Shown here piece by piece: positions 33,369 to 53,200 of a stretch of 64,000 bases of DNA. The translations under genes were made by a program, and so were the position numbers. Every line of letters starts with the position of its first letter. Positions within the stretch are counted from its first letter, which is position 1. Below the pieces are notes generated by a model. The model searched no databases and was not told where the DNA came from. It saw only the letters and a list, made by a program, of their open reading frames with translations. This DNA is from Asterias amurensis (taxonomy: Eukaryota; Echinodermata; Asteroidea; Forcipulatida; Asteriidae): positions 10,644,512 through 10,708,511 of the forward strand of contig NC_092665.1 in the NCBI RefSeq assembly GCF_032118995.1, in the 5' to 3' direction.

Positions 33369-33839
33369 ACAGGTTGATAGAAGGATTACCTGCGTCTGGA
33401 TCGTACGCATAACACTTATTTGGTTTTGCTTTTTGAGTCCTTTGGTAAAAGAATCCACAGCTGATGTACACTGGCAGATTGAGTGAATAATGTGTTAATT
33501 TTTAGTTTAATGGATGAAAATTTCACATATTATTAGTCTCTCCTCACATCGAAGAGTACACTTTATTTTAGGGGAATTGGATTGAGCTGAATCAAAAGTT
33601 GTACAAAAGTTATGAGGGTGCTAACGATTTGAAAATTTAGGGAAAATATGCTTGCACTTCACTTGTTAAAGCAATTTTAGAAGGAATCAACCATTCTCAG
33701 CTGATGCATTGTCTCTGCTTCCCTTAAAGGATTTGTGTGATTTTTGAACACAACACAATGTCCACAGATTTACATTAAACATGTTAAAGGCGGTAGTTTG
33801 GTTTCGTTTTGTCAAGTTAATGCTGATTCATTGGCACAG

Positions 33840-33985
33840 TGGGAGACTTTTGGACGGTACTTTTTCACAATTCTCGACTGAAGTGGGCGTGCTCAGACCT
33901 ACGTGCGCAATACTAAGTATGTGCGTGTATGCTCAGCGCAGCAAAAAGGACCATTACATATGTCTGCTGCCGCCAGGCGATCATC
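33840..33985. mobile_element. Element Q, copy 2 (right end lost)
   Basis: GGGAGACTTTTGGACGG and the interior GTGCTCAGACCTACG and ATATGTCTGCTGCCGCCAGG match 29442-29594. The closing inverted repeat is absent. A 129-codon frame runs through it but has no family resemblance. Confidence 0.6.
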
Positions 33986-36142
33986 ACAATAAAAGTCAAT
34001 GTGAAAGTTGCAGCCGAGTATACCTGCCGAGAAAACAACAAATTGCATCCTCATTCAGTCATTATTTTCACGATGAATGCATCCACATTCTCTTTTGCAA
34101 GGTGACAGCAATACCAACCGCATCTCCAGTTGCGGCAGTTGAGAATGGACACCGACCCTCAGAAATTTAAGAAACGATTCATGCATGAATCATTTCTCAG
34201 ATTCAAATATTTATTCTGCTTTCTTATCAAAGGGGACATTTCAGAAACAAAATAGTATCACAGGATGCTTACTACAATTTTCGTCTTTATAACAAGTAAG
34301 CTACCAAATTACACAACTCTCTTTTGTGCCAATTATTACTAAAAGTATGATCCTAATTAAAAAGAAAATAAACCAATCACCCAAGCTGATAGGTGTTCAT
34401 TTTATACACACATTATTTATTGCTTATTCTGTCATTTTCAAGGACGTTTAAAATGATTTAGCACATTATCTTGAATATTTATGTCGTAAATCTAACAGGA
34501 TAAATGTTATTTGTTTCAAAGGGATGGATAAATTTGCACACGAAGTAGTATTCAAAATCTTGGAACTGTATGATTTGCATTTCCATTGTTTGTTCATCAC
34601 TCTTTGGAAGTCCCTGTTACAATGGCTTGTCCAACTAGAGATTGAATTTTGTTAAATATTTTGTTAAGCTTTACTTGACTTAGTCATGACATATTAAATG
34701 TCTCATGATTCAATCAACTTAGATTGTTTCACAACTCATTATTTCAAATTATATTATTTTATGCTTTGAGTTCAAAACATATATAAAATTCTATCATAAC
34801 ATACTCAATTTCTATGTTGTTCCAGCTGCTAAATAACCCTAATAACAATTTTACAAGCAAAAATGTGAACCACTTTACGCACATGTAGTCTGAACTGAGT
34901 GTTCCCTCACATGACTTGACCTTGCCCTCCTCACTACAGAGTAAGACACACGTCATACACTCTACAGAGCAAGACATGTTTCATGCACACTACAGAGCAC
35001 CCACTCGTCATACGCACTATAGAGCAGGACGTGTGTCATGGGCACTACAGAGCAAGACACGCGTCATACCCACTACAGAGCAAGACACGGTCACACCCAC
35101 TACAGAGCAAGACACGTGTCATACACACAACAGAGCAAGACTTGTGTCAAACACTATACCCAGGTACATGTACCTGTACATGTTGGTATCAGTTGATGGA
35201 TACATTTTTTCAATCAGATCACTTGTTGGCTGGCAATGCAATAATGTATTTGAATCTAGCAAAAGGGGTGGATATTCAGTGATTTGTGTTTGTTGAGGTT
35301 CGACACATTATCATGCACAGCATTATATGCTGATTATAAAAAAAAATTAAAAAATTATTATTCTTTTTTTATATATCAGCCTAATTACATTAGACGTATA
35401 CTTATGTTGATTCGTAGTATTTCATAATCAAAATCTGAACAAGTTATTGTCTTTTAAAACTATTGTTACAAACAATGTACACAATCAGTATTTTGCTCGC
35501 ACAATTCCTGCTTCTAAAACAATTTAAATATATAGAAAACACTGAAATTTAACATAAAATCACAGTTCAACCATGGTTTCTGAGTTTGATGCTGCGATAA
35601 CATGCAGGAATGCCGTCCGATGTTATCATTCTGGAACAAACATTAACCTTTAAAATCTTTGTCAGTCAAAGGTAAACCATGGTTACTGTAGACTTGTAGT
35701 CGAACACAAATTCCTCTACTAACAAGTTCAGTTCCTTGAGTTTATATCAAAAGGTTAATTTAGGAGATACAACCTCGAAAAATGACCAATTTAAAATACA
35801 TACATGAGAGAGCTGGTAACCAGCAGACTCCTCACTAAACCTATTCCAATGTTTTTCTAGTTGACTCTTTAACAGCAGGGTACCAATTCACTCACTCATG
35901 CATTCTTTCAAACGACACCGTTTCTACATAAATTTAAGTCACCCCATTGAAACAAATGATCACGTTTACAATCCCCAACTTCAAAACACAACCTAAAACT
36001 GGCTATGATTTTAACTTCATTCATCGCACTTTAGTCTAACAGTACAAAGACTCACACGGCCTCTCTACTTGATACTTGTTCACTAACTGCGTAAAAAATC
36101 CTCATCCGTGTCATCTTTTTGGCATATCTTTTGTTGAGTTTC
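33986..36142. other. Intergenic / TPI 3' UTR, no gene seen
   Basis: AT-rich. The part nearest 36142 should be the TPI 3' UTR, read on the minus strand. Its end could not be fixed. One minisatellite at 34936-35155; nothing else is supported. Confidence 0.4.
34936..35155 (+). repeat. Minisatellite, about 28-bp unit (ACAGAGCAAGACACGTGTCA)
   Basis: Eight diverged units of about 28 bp: CTACAGAGCAAGACACGTGT followed by CATACACA. Each unit holds an imperfect GACACGTGTC palindrome with an E-box-like CACGTG in the better units. Open frames through it are by-products of the repeat. Confidence 0.85.
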
Positions 36143-43054
<6,912 letters not shown>

Positions 43055-44216
43055 GGTTGAGCTGGAACACTTAAATAAGCCTTTTCAACTGCAGAACAGA
43101 TGATTTTAAGAAAGAGTTATTTTGTCACGTCCTGCACGTACAAATACCAGCCCCAGGGAAGTATATCACCCAGAAGTATCAAAACATTTTTCTTCACTTA
43201 TATTTCTTGCACCAGACTAGACTCAGTTGACTTTCGCCCGACGACTCTAGTATCGCATTTTGTTCTGATACGTATTTTACTTCCCGGAAGTTCCTGCCAA
43301 TTTTGTGAAGCCAAATTATAGCTGTGAAAATGTCAAAATGTGTTTATTCCTATAATTGCTGCCCGTCTTGTGACTTTTTTTTTTACTTCTTCATTTAACA
43401 ACGAGTTGTTTAAATAGTTTAAATACTTGCAAAGTAAACAGTCGTCGATAGCCGTGCAACTATTTGAGGGCAAAGGTCATTTAAATGCTAACCCGCGGGA
43501 AAAGTTTGCAAAACATTGTCTGTATAGTCTGATGCCAAAAACCAATCTCGCTCTCGATAAAGCAAAATGGGAACCAGAAGTCCAGGCACCACGGTGTTCT
43601 TCAGATTGTTGTTATGTAAGAAAAATTCAGACACGTGAAACTGAATGTGCAGAGAACGTACAGAGCAAAGAGCCGAACTTGTCATGGTTTTGTACTCCTG
43701 CTGATGGTGAATGAAGTAAATTACATGACTTTTGAGCCCGGCGTATATATCCATATCTTTTTTAAATATTGAATTTGTTTGTTATTTTATGACATATATT
43801 ATATAAAAATACAAAATATAATTATATAATAATAAATCACTGATTTGTTTGTGTTTCTATTTGTTTGTGCATCATGGTTCGTGTTAGCTAGTAGTAGTAT
43901 AGCTGTTGATGAGGTCATTCTTCCTCCATGATGAGGTGCAGTCCTTGACGCTGTGAAGATGTAAACTTTAGAGAATCAGAGAACACACGTACAGGTCTTA
44001 TAAAACCCAGGCCCCCTGCCCTCCTCTCAGACTTATGGAAAAGATCTTTCCTTTTAAAGCAATAAGTTTGTTCAGCATACACATGATCAGTGTTGTAAGT
44101 CTTGTATCTGGGGGTAAAACAAATACTATATTTATTGTCATTATCAATTCATGTCTTGTTACTCTTAATGTTTATTTGATTTGTTTGTTTTGCAAGCTAC
44201 ACAAGTCAAAGTCATT
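43055..44216. promoter_or_regulatory. Head-to-head interval between TPI and DDB2
   Basis: The 1,162 bp between the two start codons must hold both promoters and both 5' UTRs. It is non-repetitive compared with its surroundings. I could not place a TATA box or transcription start with confidence. Confidence 0.45.
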
Positions 44217-47200
44217 ATGAAGGATCACAACGAAGCGAATGGAGTAGATTCTGGAAAGCGAGTTTTGAGGCCACGTAAAGTGGCTTCAGCTGTCGAGAGC
44301 CATACTCCCACAGAAACTATTAAGGAGGTGACAGTAAATCAGGTATCATGAAATAATAACACCAGAGTCTTCTAACCAAATGCAACACCGTTACAGTAAT
44401 CTTTTGCAATTGGCAGTCAACTCAGATATCATTCTTTGACTGAGTTTGTTACGATTACAAAGCAGCCAAGTAATTTTACTTTAAGACACTGTACACTATT
44501 GGTAATTGTCAAAGACTAGTCTTCACAGTTGGTGTATCTCTGAGACCAAGAGAAAGCCCATAAAAAAGGACTTGACAATGCATTTATTACTAGTTAAAGC
44601 CATTGGTCACTTTCGGTAAACAGTATTGTCCAAGTCCCACAATTTGTGTATCACAACTTATATATAAAATGACAAACCTGTGAAATTTAGGCTCAATCGG
44701 TTATCGGAGTCGGGAGAAAATAACAGGAAAACCCACTCTTGTTTCCGCACGTTCCGCCGTGCCATGACGTGTTAAAAATAAATCCGCAATTCTCGCTATC
44801 GAGAATTGATATTGTTTTAATGTTTTCTCAAAAAGTAAAGCATTTCATGGAATAATATTTCAGGAGAAGTCTTTCACCATTACCTTCTGTAGACCCTGTA
44901 AATTATTTGTAAATCTGTGAACCGAAAGTGTCCAACATGTCCAATGGCTTTAATATTATGTGGTATTTGAGGCATTTCATGGTGAGGTATTTTGGTTTGC
45001 GGTAACACTGTGTATTCATGGCTTGCTTAATAAGCAAGACATTTCTATTTAGAACTGAGAAAAGTTCCTCTATTCCGAAAGTCTACTCTGGAGTAGTAGC
45101 TAGGATATAAAGCAAACAAGTTCTCAAATCTACCTGGCAGGAAGATAACACACGGTGTTTCCGCAAACCAAATATATATATTGGTTAATAATGGAGGTAG
45201 TTTTACAGCACTGGAAAACCACCTGATTTTATCACTGCTTTTGCTAATTTCAGCCAACAGTTATCTCCTGCAACTCATCAGCCGATGAAAATGCCAACAT
45301 ATGGAAGAAGACACTGGCCCAGAACGCTCTGAAGCCGATTGCCACCAATCCAATTGGACTCAACAGTAACAGCATGCTACACAGACTCTATCATAGATCA
45401 TGTAGATCTTCACACATCAACAAACTCAAACAGGTAGATTTTGAACTCAAATTATTTAGTTGGCAAAGCATCCAATTGGAAACATCACACCAACTTTTTG
45501 TAGAGAATTAAAGTTTGTTTTGTTTCCATTAGGATGCTTTGCCAACGAAATAATTGTCTTAAAACAATGAAGATATTTAAGACAATTTTTTAGACAAGGG
45601 AGGAAAACCCCTATAGAGAAAATCAATGCTGAGTCAGGTAGGGGCTGAAATGCCCAATCCACATGCAAGGCTCAGGCCCGGATATCGAACCAGGGTCCAC
45701 AGTAGGTGAGAGGCAGGAACAGAAACCACTGAGCCAACCGAAGGGGACCACATGTTGGTAATCAGTCACATCATCAAACTAAACCCTTGCTTTGTACCTA
45801 CATGTATTCCTGGGTAGTTAGAAACAATACTACATAGTTAAAGGAACACGTTTGATTGGACGAGTTGGTCTATAAAAAGCATTTGTAACCGTTTTTTTTA
45901 TAAAATGCATATGGTTGGAAACATGTTTTAAAAGTAGAATACAATGATCCACACAAATTTGCCTCAAAATTTCGTGGTTTTCCTTTTACTGTACGAACTG
46001 ACACGGTCGGCCGTTTATGGGAGTCAAAACTTTGACCCCCGTAAATGGCTTACCGTGTTATTCAACGAGGTAAAAGGAAAACCGTGCAATTTAGAGGCAA
46101 ATTTGTGTGGATCATTGTATTCTACTTTTAAAACATGTTTCTACCCATATGCATTTTAAAACAAACGGTTACAATTGCTTTTTAAAGACCAACTCGACCG
46201 ATCCAAGGCAACGTGTTCCTTTAAATGTCTTGCCCAAGGGTTTAGAAAGTGTAATGACTAGTGCTGGGCGAATAGTGAAATTTTGTTATTCGGATACCGC
46301 TGGCCAACTATCCGAAATTAACCGGATATTCGAATAGTTTTTTTCGCCGCTAGAGGGCGCTATAAAAAAAATAAAAATAAAAAAATATTTAGAAAAAAAA
46401 TTTTTTTTGTCGCTAGAGGGCGCTGTTCGTTCGTGAATGAGATCTTCTGCGCGGATTGATATTAGTTTTAGACAATGTCACTCGGTTCATTCATAAAAAT
46501 GACCGGATCTAATATAAAGATGGCGATTTGCTTTTTCTTTTGATCGTGGACGACTCTACGTGAAGGAAAACTTTTGTAATCTTTGAACAAATTACGTCAG
46601 AAATGTCATTGTTTTGACTCTTCACGGAGGTGAGCATAGTTAAATACTTAACTTATGCTGTTTTATGCTGTCTTAATAGAAGTTTCATTAGGATTCAGAC
46701 AAAACATTCATGTCAGTTGTCGCCCGACGTCCGCGGATATTCGGATATTAAAGAATATCCGGTTACTTGGTTGTAATTACAGAACTATCCGGTTTATAAA
46801 TAGCTATTCGCGCCCTATGCGGATATCCGGTTAAGAAAAAAAAGGCATTCGCGGTTACGGATAGGAAAACCTATTCGCCATTAACCGGATATTCGAATTA
46901 TTCGCCCAGGCCTAGTCATGACTAAGAGTTGAACCCATACTCCGATGACCTGGCCATCAGAATGTGATTTGGATGCTCTTTATTAACGGAAAGCCCTGAC
47001 ATGCTCAAAACTGTGTAATCAATAACTTACCATTTACTAATGGTCAATCTTTTCACCCTGTTCATGCTATTTAGGCAGTGGTACAGTTATACGTTGGACA
47101 GACTTTAAAGAACTTCAGGATTCAGTCTACGGCAAGTCCATTTGATCGACGGGTAACAGCTATGGATTGGCACCCCACCCTCCCTAAAACACTTGCTATA

Positions 47201-50200
47201 GCCTCCAAAAGCGGTGACATTGCCCTATGGAGTTATGAGAAAACTGCACAGGTCCATTTAATTAAGGGGGTATGTATTCATTGTGATGTATATGTAATAC
47301 TCAAAATACTCCACCAATGACAAACTAACCGATGTCAATCATGTCAATGCCTTTTGTTATCACACCAACGCAATCAGCACAGTTTGATATGTTATTTAAT
47401 CAGATGGGAAATGTGTATGGCACGCTCATGCATGTTATACACGTTTCAACCGTTTGACCTCTGTGATGTCGCTGACCGGATGCATTTGCTTAACTATAAC
47501 GCTTTGTTTGAAACTCCTTATTCTGTTCACAGTAGAATGTTCCTGAAAAGAAAGATGATACTTTTTTCTTTTGTTGAATTAGTAGTTTTAAACATTCCTT
47601 ATTATGAGTTTACCTGATTTTTGTCATTAAATTTACTCTATTGTTAGATGGGCAAAGGTGGTTCAGTGACCTCAATGACATTTGACCTTGATGATCCAAG
47701 TGGAGTCTACACTGCTTCCATTGATGGAACATTTTGTCGTCAGTGCCTCGAAGGAAATCGTCAAAACTCACATCAAGTCTTTCTCAGTACTGGAAATTAC
47801 AGGTAGGAATTGCGTAACACCTTCTTTTGTAAAACTTGATGACTTCTAAACAAACTGTATCTTTGGTTTGTGGAAGAATACATTTCCCCTCTAGAAATCT
47901 TCTCTAAATACTTGAAGCAATTTTTGATCATTTCATCAACTGCAGTGGTAAAAGATTCTGTACATGTACTTGTTATACGATTGATGCAATGTAAAACACT
48001 GCAAATTAAGGAGATCGTTTGTGTCTTTAAATGTTGGAACCCTTTCCAATGTTGTATAAAATTTGTAAATGGATTACAAGATGTAAAGATTTAAATTTTG
48101 ACAAGATTATTTTCTTTTGGAATTAATTGTTTTGGTCACAGTCGCTGGTATTGCTGCACTGGTGTCAGCTATGCAAGGAAACTACTTCTTGCTGGTGACA
48201 ATGTTGGCAATATGACCATGATGGAGAAGGAAGGTGGGAAGGTATGTATACAGAGAATCATATTCAGCTACGCTGCCATTGGCAGCATGCAGTATCACCC
48301 GATAATTCTGCGTACATGTCTTTCACTGGTTATTATATCTGCAAAAAATTTGAAATGCCATGTGAGTTTTCTAAAAAGTCTTTACGCGTATAAAGATATT
48401 TGTATTTACTTGTTTTGTCACCCAACACTGACCGCCAAGTTTTTCTACAACTTTCCACACCGCACATTCCAGTTTTAATGGCCCACGCAATGGATCAGGC
48501 GCGCAACCAATATCCCTTATATTTGAATACTTTCAAATCACACTTCCAGGGGAATGCATACTGGAAACGAAAAGATGAACAACAGTTTGAAAACTACTGA
48601 TGTGGCAATTATGTAAATTTTATTTATATATTAACAATTTCTGGGTCAATGATGAGTACATTTTTTTTGAGTTTTTCAAAACCAAGATCTGCCAAAGGTA
48701 CTCAATGTTTATACGTTGTTCATTTGGTGTTTAGCTCTTTCCACACGACAAAGTCAAACTACATGTATACACTCCTTGGTCTCGGGCGCCAGTTGTCTTA
48801 ACCATGGCAAGGACGTTGGTCAAACTCAAACACCTTTTACACGGCGCAAAGTCCTGAAATTTGATTTTAAAAAATCTAATGTTTTTAGGGAGAATCAAAT
48901 GATTTTCGAGAGAGAACTTTTCAAAACATCTCTCAATGATCTCATTTTGACACTTGCTCTCTTGAAGGAGTCGTACACACGTTCTCATAAACACATTCAA
49001 AGGTTTCTTTTCAACATTATCATATAACGGCATCATGTGTTTCTTTTGCGCGCATGCGTGGTAGCTCCAGCTACACGAGTGTCCTTAATTACGCAACCAG
49101 TGTTGCATTCACACAGCATGCACGGACAATCATAAAATAATATGGCAAAAAACCTGGTCTAAAAAAGGAGCCACAACTAACAGCCATTTTAAAGTGCCAC
49201 CTTTCAAGTTTGAACCTCTGACTCAATACTTTTTTTCAGGCTCTCTGGACCAAACGCCTCCATAAATCGAAAGCCAACCATTGCGAGTTCAACAAGCAGT
49301 GTGATTGGCTGATGGTCTCTGCATCAGGCGACAAAACTGTCCGGATCTGGGATGTGAGAATGATATCGGATCGTAAAAGCGCCCTCTATGAACTACCTCA
49401 TAAGAAACCGATTAACTCTGGTGAGTGAATAGTCTGGCAACATAGATCACTGTCAGTGGTGTTCAGGATGTACATAGTTATTGAAAGATGTAGAATCTTT
49501 TATAAACAAAAAGAGGTGACTGGGGGTCATTGAGGTTGGGGGAATCAAATGGTCCAATGAGCACGCTTTTTGGTCAGCCCATTCCAGTGCCCCAAACCAA
49601 GCAAAAAGACAGTTTTAAAGAGCTGCCCAAGAAAACAAAGATATTGGCAAACTAATTATGACTGCCAGCATAGGGCTAATTGTGGCTAAGTTTGGAGAGC
49701 GATGAACATGTTTCCGGAGGTTGCAGGTTCAAATTTCGCTCAAGTAAATTTTTCTTGTTCAATGGACAAAAATAGTCAAACATTTGTTAAACTCAGAAAA
49801 CTGCTGCTCTGCAACATATTCTTGCTTGTTTGTGTACATGTATCCAACAAGCACAAAGTTTAAAAGGGATATCTTTGATATGAGTGCATTGCTTTTTTTA
49901 CAGCATGTTTTAGTCCAGATGGGACAAAGTTATTGACAACTGATCAGCACAGTGAGTTGAGGATTTACGCAGGCCCCCTATGGGACAGAATGGAACAGTC
50001 CATAGCTCATCCACATCGCTTTTTCCAACACTTGACACCTATAAAGGTAATGATTATAACATTACATGCTAATGTAGAGGCACAGAAAGGAGGCTCTCTA
50101 TCAATAAAGCTTTCACAAAAATACTACAGAATCCACATGTTGAGGTCTGAAGTATAAAATGATCTCAGCTGCATTTAAAGTGATTTTAATCCTCAAATCA

Positions 50201-53200
50201 ATAGCACACAATGCAAATACCACAAACCACAAATCGGTCACTCATTTGAATTGCAAAAGCAGGCTGCATAAATACATGTACGTACATGTATGACCTCTTT
50301 CCTTTCAAACGGATGACAGTGTATGGTTTTTACAATCTTTTAAAATACAATTTTAGGTAATTTTACATCTCAAACCTGATTCATCTTTACTAACATGAAG
50401 AGGGGGGGGGCTCCAAGGTCAAATTCAGATTGTGCATGATTTAGATGCACTTGTTTTCAATTCAAGTAGATAGGAGAACTGACAATTGAAGCCTGGTTTA
50501 CACTTCCTGCCTTTGCGAATGTGATACAAAATTGAATGTCACAGGGCTGTTTCTGCTGCGAATGGAGTTGAGAGCATTTCCACTCTTCCGAATATTTGTA
50601 GCGAATTTGTTGTAACACCAAAATTTGTATCGCGTTCGCGTTCGCAGGAGGAATTGGGCTTAGTCTCTTTACCCCACCTTAAACCGGTGTAAAATTCTTT
50701 TGATTTTGATAATATTTTCCATGGAAGATATCAAAAACAAGGGAAAGTGAACTTTGTTAACTTTAAGATAAACCACTGACAATGGCTCGGACATTCAGTG
50801 TACTTCAGTAAAATATGATACAATGTCTGAAATCGGGTTTCTTGTGTGAAGTTGCCATACTGTGCTTTAGGTTTAAAGTTGAAAGTCATGTATGCTGAAA
50901 TGCATAAAACGCCTTCCAAAAACACAAATTGATTAAGACGATGAATGATGAAGACATAATTATATTGACTTTTCAGGGTTCCTGGCATCCCATTCATAAC
51001 CTTGTGATTGTTGGTCGGTACCCTGATAAAAAATCGCCCAGCTACCAAGAAGGAGAAAATAGAACCATCGACGTCATTGATGGCAGCTCGGGTGAAATAG
51101 TCTGCCAGCTGTTGGACCCAAATGTGCAGCCAGGGATAGTTTCAGTAAGTTTTGTTTCAAATTATCTTTTGGAACTTCATCTTTTAAAAAGGGGCAATTT
51201 GTTTTCCTTTTTGCACAGGGCGCTTTTGAAAAGTCTTAAATTAAATAGGACCAGTGGGCCAGGATAGAAGTTGTAGGCCTCCTGGAACCCTCACCCGCCA
51301 AAAGGGGCAAGGCTATTTGCATCTTGCAAAAGGATTTTTCAATGAAAAGTCTTGAAGTAAATGGAGATGCTCTATAAAGATGCACAATTAAAGGCCAAGA
51401 CGAGGAGGCAACTATTACATTTAAACCACCCAGTATGCCAACTTCAAATTGAGACAAGAATGCAGGGTGAACGCATGGTTTATGTTACAAATCCTAAAAA
51501 GACAAATTGGGCTTTATATAATTATGGGTTGTAGAGTTTTTTACTTATCAAGTTGATCGGATTGGTTCATTTAGTGGTGTCTTTTCCTCCTTTCTCCTGT
51601 GTTGACCTGGTTCAAATCCCACCTCGGGCGAGGAGCCTTTTTTTTTGCATTTATTGGACATTCGTTTTCAACCCCAATAACCTGGATTTTCCCAAGTTGG
51701 AGGTTTCCTTACACATCTAAAAAAGAAACCTTACTTTTCGTTTTCTAATCCTCCTCCTCTGTTATTGACGCTTGTGATGTTGGATGTCCAGCAAATGGTA
51801 ATTAACTCATTTCTTTTTCCTTTCCCTCCCCCCAGCTGAATCAGTTTAGTCCGTTTGGCGATTCCTTGGCATCAGGGATGGGTAAGTTATACTTTATGAT
51901 TTTATAAACTTTAATACCAAATGCAAGTTTTCAGTCAGCAACTTTCTAATAAAACAAAGACAATGGTAACCAACCAACCAGCCATGTCTGGTATGGTGTA
52001 AAATTCTGGGCCCAGTTCATAGCACTGCTTGACCACTTCACATCTGTATTTAAAAATATTTTCAATTTTTCTGCATAGTATAACTGTTGAGAACTTTTTG
52101 GAGCTTCATTATCCTTTAAAATATCATTGTCACAATGAAACCTTGACTTGAAAAACTGACAACAGAGGCTCTCATAATAAGCACCACGATAGTCATGGAA
52201 GTCACATATCATCAGCCCCGGTATGCTGGAGTCATGAAAGCAGATCCTGTTTGCCCCAGCCTCGCTACCATGGGCAGCTCGCCGTACTGATACCTCTCGT
52301 CACTAGGGAGTTAGTCCCCTGCATGCCTTGCTCGATCATATTGCCTGGAACTGACAAATTAAAATATGGTAAAATATAGCCCATTTAAATGAGCGCCTAT
52401 ATTCATTTTTTTTTCACGCGCGCACGCATGTAAATGTGTTTTGTCTTAAAGAATGTTTTTGTTTTTGTTTTTTAAAACAACCAATCAGCTTTAATTCTCA
52501 GTACATCCTTTCCAGTCCGGCAGCCAAAATACAAAATTTGACCCTAACCCCAAAACCTCTGATATGGTTTTTTTCTCTGCTGATTCTTTCTCTTTGGGTG
52601 TATATGAATGGGATCTAGGGTGGTGTGGACCTGTAAACATTGAGCATTTTTAAACATTCAAAATGGCGTCCAAGATGGCCGCCATTAAAGCCATTAAACA
52701 CTTTCGGTAAACAGTATTGTCCAAGTCCCACACCCACACTTCGTGTATCACAACTTACATATAAAATAACAAACCTCTGTGAAAAATTAGGCTCAATCGG
52801 TCATCGGAGTCGGGAGAAAATAATGGGAAAACCCACTCCTGTTTTAGCGCGTTTTGCCGTGTCATGACATGTTTTATAACAAATCCGTAATTCTCGCTAC
52901 CGAGAATTTATATTATTTTAATGTTTTCTCAAAAAGTAAAGCATTTCATGGAATAATATTTCAAGAGAAGTCTTTCACCATTACCTTCTTTAAACCCTGT
53001 AAATTATTTGTAAATCTGTGAATTTTTTTTTTTTTTTACCTATAGTGTATAATGTATTTTTATGAAACGTTTGGGGTGGAAGCCTTTTCGGTTTGGCATC
53101 CTTAGATGTTTGGTAGATGCGTGCGCTATATAAGACTTATTATATCAAGTGAGTCTGTATTTTGACATTTTATTAAAAATTAATTTCCTCAGGAGGAAGT

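Larger units (their letters stand above)
45785..46968 (-). mobile_element. SINE split by two later insertions
   Basis: Three pieces read in order match the reverse-oriented SINE family of 38758-38971. These are the CCTGGGTAGTTAGAAACAAT piece (about 45785-45841), the ATGTCTTGCCCAAGGGTTT piece (46225-46258) and the GTTGAACCCATACTCCGATG piece (46923-46968). Between them sit a family C element and a hAT-like element. Confidence 0.72.

Noticed and set aside
33781-34170. 129-codon open frame
   Set aside because: Runs through element Q copy 2; no splice signals, motif or similarity recognised.
34916-35296. 126-codon and 99-codon frames
   Set aside because: Generated by the 28-bp minisatellite; repetitive His/Thr-rich text only.
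48278-49036. Open frames of about 100 codons on both strands between DDB2 exons 5 and 6
   Set aside because: No motif, no splice-consistent reading and no resemblance to a known family; intronic.
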